This document shows, in pieces, positions 63,696 to 64,000 of a DNA stretch of 64,000 nt. The notes beneath the pieces are model-generated. The model ran no database searches. It was not told the origin of the DNA and worked only from the letters and a program-made list of their open reading frames with translations. Position numbers and translations under genes: made by a program. Origin of the DNA: Hyphobacterium sp. CCMP332 (lineage in GTDB: Bacteria; Bacteroidota; Bacteroidia; Cytophagales; CCMP332); assembly GCA_014323545.1 (NCBI GenBank), contig CP058647.1, forward strand, positions 1,652,001 to 1,716,000, in the 5' to 3' direction. Numbering within the stretch: the first letter of the stretch is position 1; every line of letters begins with the position of its first letter.

Positions 63696-64000
63696 ATGAA
63701 TCAAGTACCAATGTTCCCCTTATCCATAGTTCCTTTTCCTGGAGAACAGGTTAACCTTCACATATTTGAGGAGCGCTACAAACAATTAATTCTGGATTGT
63801 CATACTGAAAACAAAAACTTTGGTATCATTCCATACATAAAAGACATGCTTATGGATTATGGTGTTGAAATGAATCTCACTAAAATACACAAAGTGTATC
63901 CAAATGGAGAAATGGATATTCGCAGCGAAGGCTTGAGAGTATTTCGTGTAATTGAATTTTTTAAAGAAGCCAAATCAAAATTATATCCGGGGGCGATTGT
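63696..64000 (+). CDS. LON peptidase substrate-binding domain protein (N-terminal part)
   Basis: An ATG at 63696 opens a frame that runs off the window, giving 101 residues. It begins MNQVPMFPLSIVPFPGEQVNLHIFE, the classic start of the LON N-terminal (PUA-like) substrate-binding domain, followed by YKQLILDCHTENKNFGIIPYI and SEGLRVFRVIEFF. In bacteria such stand-alone proteins of about 190-220 residues are common and of unclear role. Its 6-base distance from the beta-CASP gene suggests one operon. A full Lon protease cannot be excluded because the rest is outside. Confidence 0.85.
   Translation, partial: MNQVPMFPLSIVPFPGEQVNLHIFEERYKQLILDCHTENKNFGIIPYIKDMLMDYGVEMNLTKIHKVYPNGEMDIRSEGLRVFRVIEFFKEAKSKLYPGAI

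Overview
The window is a gene-dense chromosomal stretch of a Bacteroidota bacterium, most likely a marine member of the Cytophagales. The evidence is AT-rich DNA, promoters of the TTG-N19-TAnnTTTG type, type IX secretion (T9SS) C-terminal sorting domains, a SecDF fusion, a long SecA, FG-GAP/OmpA proteins, a zeaxanthin-type carotenoid cluster and a DUF2764-containing V-ATPase operon. I see no rRNA, tRNA, CRISPR array, insertion sequence or prophage.

Layout. 1-2.5 kb: small secreted or unknown genes, a VOC protein and a TrmH-like methyltransferase divergent from mutS (2.5-5.2 kb). 5.2-7.7 kb: a small unknown protein and two divergent tandem universal stress proteins. 7.7-15.2 kb: a seven-gene V/A-type ATPase operon (E, DUF2764, A, B, D, I, K) whose proteolipid carries the Enterococcus-type Na+ ligands. 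16.9-24.2 kb, minus strand: a light-stress locus with a CarH-like B12 MerR regulator, an ECF sigma factor, crtI, crtB, idi, a small Lacal_2735-type protein, a photolyase, crtZ and a lycopene cyclase. 24.3-27.0 kb: trmN6, rdgB, udk and a TrkA-type protein. 27.0-30.5 kb: a small secreted leader ORF followed by secDF. 30.5-39.4 kb: lytic transglycosylase, DUF2461, FG-GAP/OmpA, uracil-DNA glycosylase, AlkB hydroxylase, YjbQ and OmpA proteins. 39.6-44.7 kb: secA, a SPOR lipoprotein and an M20 amidohydrolase. 44.8-48.3 kb: a T9SS SGNH hydrolase divergent from a histidine kinase/LytTR pair. 48.4-54.6 kb: lipoprotein, desaturase, msrA, a DUF1028 protein, small unknowns and an RRM protein. 54.9-60.2 kb: an operon of GNAT, Na+ symporter, M20 hydrolase and two PLP racemases. 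60.3-64 kb: FKBP, F420-type reductase, YceI, a beta-CASP nuclease and the start of a LON-domain protein.

Most notable points. (a) A 113-codon secreted ORF just upstream of secDF has the layout of a SecM/VemP-type arrest peptide: near-leaderless promoter, signal peptide and a C-terminus FSxxxW...GP directly before the stop. (b) The CarH-like regulator keeps the W-x9-EH and ExHxxG motifs and sits over the carotenoid/photolyase genes, whose upstream DNA holds clustered TGTTTAA boxes. (c) The photolyase carries two compensating one-base A-run changes that create a stop codon. Two other secreted genes (near 1264 and 53079) are broken near their signal peptides, so sequence error or real decay should be settled. 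(d) The racemase operon holds an alanine racemase lacking two hallmark family motifs.
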